From assembly GCA_938041635.1 (NCBI GenBank), contig CALIAD010000047.1, forward strand, positions 1 through 64,000: 64,000 nt of DNA, read 5' to 3'. The stretch comes from an uncultured Atopobium sp. (GTDB lineage: Bacteria; Actinomycetota; Coriobacteriia; Coriobacteriales; Atopobiaceae). This document shows, in pieces, positions 61,957-64,000 of the stretch. The position numbers and the translations under genes were made by a program. Position 1 is the first letter of the stretch; each line of letters opens with the position of its first letter. The notes beneath the pieces are model-generated. The model saw nothing but the letters and a program-made list of their open reading frames with translations. It had not been told where the DNA came from and did no database searches.

Positions 61957-63193
61957 GTGCAGCGAGCGCGAGGGCAAGACAGCTGCTCATCAGTACAATG
62001 CCAATGCCAAAGAGTACTAAGAAACCGTGGGCTGAGCCGTCTACAATTAGGCTCCAAATAATGAGCGCACAGGCAGAGACAAAGCTGCTGACACCTGCAA
62101 TTCTTGAGTAAATAAGAGTGGAATCTTTTTTACCAAAGACCGCACGTACCAAAAGTGGCGAGCCGACCGTTGTAAGGGCATAGGCAATTCCAAAAAGGAA
62201 GGTTCCCGCAAGTAAAAGCGGTAATACTGGAAGCTTAACCCCCAACATAAGTAAGCCAACAATACCCGAGAAAATTCCTACAAAGCAAGCAAGCTTCACG
62301 GAGATATCGCTTAAAGCACCTAGAAGCACTTTTCCAATTGCTTGACCCAGCATAGTTGTTCCAGCAAGAAGGCCTGTGGCAGCGGCAATGGCAGGAGCAG
62401 TTTCTGCAAAGGTTGCTGCATAGCTTGGGAAGTACTGAGAGATTTGCTGGTTAAAGGTAATGAGCGCGTAAAACGCAGCAACCATATAAAACTCTGGATA
62501 TTTCATTGCGTCATTGGCAGAGATATTGGCAGAAGAAGTCTCTGCTACTTCAACGTTTTTCTCGTCAGTAGAGGAGAAGGTAAGAGGGGTAAGGCCAAGG
62601 TCTTGGGGTTTCTCGCGCACCACAAAAAGGGTGAAGGGGAGTGTTCCTACAAGCATAACCAGGGCAAAAATCAGATAGCAAGCGCGCCAACCTTCAGGGC
62701 CAGAGGAGATAATGGCAGATCCAATGGGGTTAAAGACAGTGCCACCAATGCCGGTAAATGCAAAGCAGAGGCCCATAAAAGTACCAACGCGCTGGTCAAA
62801 CCAATCGTTAATGAGGGCGGGGACGCACAAGAACATGAGTGCAGGTACGCCAATGCCCAGTCCTACCGCGCAGAGATAAAAATGCCACATTTCTTGAGCT
62901 GCTGACATAGCTCCATATGAGATTGCGCAGATGATAACGCTTGCAGAAAGCACAAGGCGCGTGTCGTGCGTTTTATAGAGCTTGCCTATGAATGGCAGAA
63001 CTACCGTCATGGCAATACAGAGTACCGAGAAGACCGCAGAGAAGGTAACGCGGGGAACGCCAAAATATTGTGAAACTGGTGTGATAAAGATGCCAAAGCA
63101 CGTAAGGATAATGGCGCACGGCAAAAACATGATGACAATACAAGTTGCAACGATGGCGTATGCATATTTAGTGCCGAGTAAACGATGTAGCAC
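61931..63193 (-). CDS. MFS transporter, oxalate/formate antiporter-like (OFA family)
   Basis: A 420-residue, 12-helix major facilitator with a central cytoplasmic loop near residues 205-240 (PQDLGLTPL, SSTDEKNVEV). The N-terminal half has an OFA-like GIFITPVSQYFGVPRVTFSAVFS and GLGIGVPALMFLCVPALINDWF, and C-terminal residues resemble MCT/OFA monocarboxylate carriers. The substrate is probably a small organic anion but cannot be assigned. GAGAGGAG stands five bases before the GTG at 63193; the open frame upstream runs into a hairpin and is rejected. Confidence 0.8.
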   Translation of the reverse strand: MLHRLLGTKYAYAIVATCIVIMFLPCAIILTCFGIFITPVSQYFGVPRVTFSAVFSVLCIAMTVVLPFIGKLYKTHDTRLVLSASVIICAISYGAMSAAQEMWHFYLCAVGLGIGVPALMFLCVPALINDWFDQRVGTFMGLCFAFTGIGGTVFNPIGSAIISSGPEGWRACYLIFALVMLVGTLPFTLFVVREKPQDLGLTPLTFSSTDEKNVEVAETSSANISANDAMKYPEFYMVAAFYALITFNQQISQYFPSYAATFAETAPAIAAATGLLAGTTMLGQAIGKVLLGALSDISVKLACFVGIFSGIVGLLMLGVKLPVLPLLLAGTFLFGIAYALTTVGSPLLVRAVFGKKDSTLIYSRIAGVSSFVSACALIIWSLIVDGSAHGFLVLFGIGIVLMSSCLALALAALKRADKRA

Positions 63194-63223
63194 TGAGGCT
63201 CCTCTCTTTTGGCCAGAAATAGT

Positions 63224-63259
63224 GTAGGCGATGTGCCTTAAAAAGGACACATCGCCTAC
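63224..63259. repeat. 12-bp perfect inverted repeat between the MFS and DUF438 genes
   Basis: GTAGGCGATGTG (63224-63235) pairs perfectly with CACATCGCCTAC (63248-63259), and CCTT/AAGG extends the stem toward a short A-rich loop. It lies downstream of the DUF438/PAS gene and upstream of the MFS gene, both on the minus strand. No U tract follows on that strand, so it may be a non-canonical terminator or an operator for the MFS gene. Confidence 0.6.
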
Positions 63260-63312
63260 CAAGTCGTACAAAATTTTTAAGAGGCAACTCAGGGTTTTAC
63301 GCGCGCAAGATC

Positions 63313-64000
63313 TTAGCTGTCAGAACCTCTGCGGTTCTCGCCCTCAAGAGCACGGATTGGTCCGATGTCCTGAGTGGTCTCAAGAGCGCCCAGGTAGTTA
63401 CCCTCTTCATCGCGAACGGCAAAGTAACGGACGTAGAGGAACTTATCTCTGACCTCAAACCAGAACTCGGAGGAGTCGCTACGACCGCTCCTGAATTCGG
63501 TGAGGATGCGACGAACAGCTTCCTGGCTCTTTGGTGGATGGCAGTCATATACGTCACGGCCAAGGCAGCTCTTAGGACGAGGGAAAGCTCGGGTGTCGCC
63601 GTGGCTGAAGTAACGTGTCTTGTCATCAGCGTCAACAAAGGTAATGTCGAGCGGAATAGTTGCAAAGACAGCCTCAAGCTGCGGAATGGTGAACTCACCG
63701 GTAGAGAGCTTAACCTTACCGTTAGCAGAAATTGCTTCCTCTTCTGCTTCAGCGTTATTCTCGTCCATAGCGGCTGCGGCTTCCATCTCTTTAAGTTTGT
63801 CGTTTGCAAGCTCAAGAGGATCTGCGTGCCATGAAGGAGGGTTGACGCCAAATGCGTGACCAAATTCGTTCTCCTCAGCGGCAATCTGGGTCCACTGAGT
63901 AGCAGTTAGGTGCTCAAGGGAAAGTGGAATGAGGACGTTTTCTTCCTTGGATGCCATGGACTCAGCACCCTCAATAGCCTCATCCAGGTAGTCAGCAACG
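63313..64000 (-). CDS. DUF438/hemerythrin-PAS protein, 3' part (cut by window edge)
   Basis: The minus-strand frame runs off the end of the window, so only the C-terminal ~228 residues are seen. The part before the ATG at 63957 (DYLDEAIEGAES) continues in frame, showing that this ATG is internal. KEENVLIPLSLEHLTATQW resembles the end of a hemerythrin-like HHE domain, and the C-terminal ~125 residues form a PAS-like domain (FTIPQLEAVFATIPLDITFVD ... ALETTQDIGPIRALEG), the layout of DUF438 proteins. A redox or ligand-sensing role is likely, but the target is unknown. Confidence 0.75.
   Translation of the reverse strand, partial: VADYLDEAIEGAESMASKEENVLIPLSLEHLTATQWTQIAAEENEFGHAFGVNPPSWHADPLELANDKLKEMEAAAAMDENNAEAEEEAISANGKVKLSTGEFTIPQLEAVFATIPLDITFVDADDKTRYFSHGDTRAFPRPKSCLGRDVYDCHPPKSQEAVRRILTEFRSGRSDSSEFWFEVRDKFLYVRYFAVRDEEGNYLGALETTQDIGPIRALEGENRRGSDS

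Larger units (their letters stand above)
1028..63342. repeat. Dispersed 8-bp word TTCTCGCC/GGCGAGAA (34 copies)
   Basis: Exact copies counted by eye. TTCTCGCC starts at 1028, 2997, 4297, 6144, 14306, 15658, 21107, 26982, 32799, 34616, 35374, 36187, 36673, 39366, 44240, 48968, 54533 and 63335. GGCGAGAA starts at 15646, 19526, 28126, 29070, 31233, 31562, 31743, 38104, 39797, 41046, 43982, 47967, 50504, 56171, 59982 and 61133. About 2 are expected in 64 kb for equal base use. Most are preceded by C, so the extended form is CTTCTCGCC. Many further sites share TTCTCG with one or two changes. A few copies may have been missed. Confidence 0.8.

Noticed and set aside
1028..63342. TTCTCGCC as a Chi or KOPS-like polar motif
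   Set aside because: Copies are almost equal on both strands (18 and 16) across the window, whereas polar motifs would be skewed within one replichore. This is not decisive until the origin position is known.
63955..63957. ATG at 63957 as the start of the DUF438/PAS gene
   Set aside because: The reading frame stays open through the window edge with family-like residues, so the gene is truncated by the window rather than starting there.
1..64000. Insertion sequences, prophage or integrative elements
   Set aside because: No transposase, phage structural gene, conjugation gene or attachment-site pair was seen. XerD is a housekeeping recombinase in an ordinary context.

Overview
The window is 64 kb of ordinary-looking bacterial chromosome with moderate GC (high 40s by eye). 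It is densely packed and has no insertion sequence, prophage, rRNA or CRISPR array. Gene content and order point to a low-GC member of the Coriobacteriia (Actinomycetota), most like the Atopobium/Lancefieldella group: a dcw cluster with SepF, YggT and DivIVA but no FtsA, a man-family PTS with its DUF956 partner, an alaS-ruvX-mltG block, and many GTG/TTG starts. The taxon is an inference from content and style, not from a marker-gene search.

Layout. 1-4.4 kb: a small membrane protein, an SGNH esterase, a dGTPase-like protein and RarA. 4.5-7.7 kb: a stress-type operon (DUF948 protein, RsbW-like anti-sigma factor, SigB/SigF-family sigma factor, AI-2E-family membrane protein). 7.7-15.6 kb: alaS, ruvX, mltG, yqeG, aroK, a degenerate aroB paralogue and a proline peptidase. 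15.8-19.1 kb: a mannose-family PTS operon sitting between the peptidase and efp. 19.2-27.2 kb: efp, asp23, nusB, xseB, tlyA, nadK, recN, pyrG, xerD. 27.2-46.3 kb: the division and cell wall cluster from mraZ to divIVA, without murE, ddl or ftsA. 46.4-52.7 kb: a two-gene radical SAM/DUF4130 DNA-metabolism pair facing cca, then a TetR regulator and metK. 52.7-59.6 kb, mostly minus strand: a large DUF6541-like membrane protein, tRNA-Glu and tRNA-Gln, L-serine dehydratase, glutamyl-tRNA synthetase and a DEDD exonuclease. 59.8-64 kb: an M18 aminopeptidase, a spermidine-synthase-like protein, an MFS carrier and the 3' part of a DUF438/PAS protein cut by the window edge.

How the genes work together. 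The centre makes lipid II and the divisome: MurF, MurD, MurC, MurB, MraY and MurG supply precursors; FtsW, FtsI and MltG polymerise and trim; FtsZ, SepF, YggT, DivIVA, FtsQ and an FtsL-like protein organise the septum. Flanking blocks serve translation (AlaRS, GluRS, EF-P, TlyA, CCA enzyme, two tRNAs), nucleotide supply (PyrG, NadK, dGTPase) and DNA repair (RarA, RecN, XerD, RuvX and the radical SAM pair).

The strongest unexplained signal is a dispersed 8-base word, TTCTCGCC/GGCGAGAA. It occurs 34 times by eye where about 2 are expected, in several codon frames, in intergenic DNA, and once as a head-to-head pair forming a second hairpin behind a terminator. It behaves like a DNA uptake sequence. 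Other notable signals are LexA-type boxes in front of nadK-recN and in front of the radical SAM pair, an RBS-sequestering hairpin before pyrG, a four-repeat MraZ operator, an intact but active-site-less AroB paralogue, and an 11-bp tandem repeat behind xerD.
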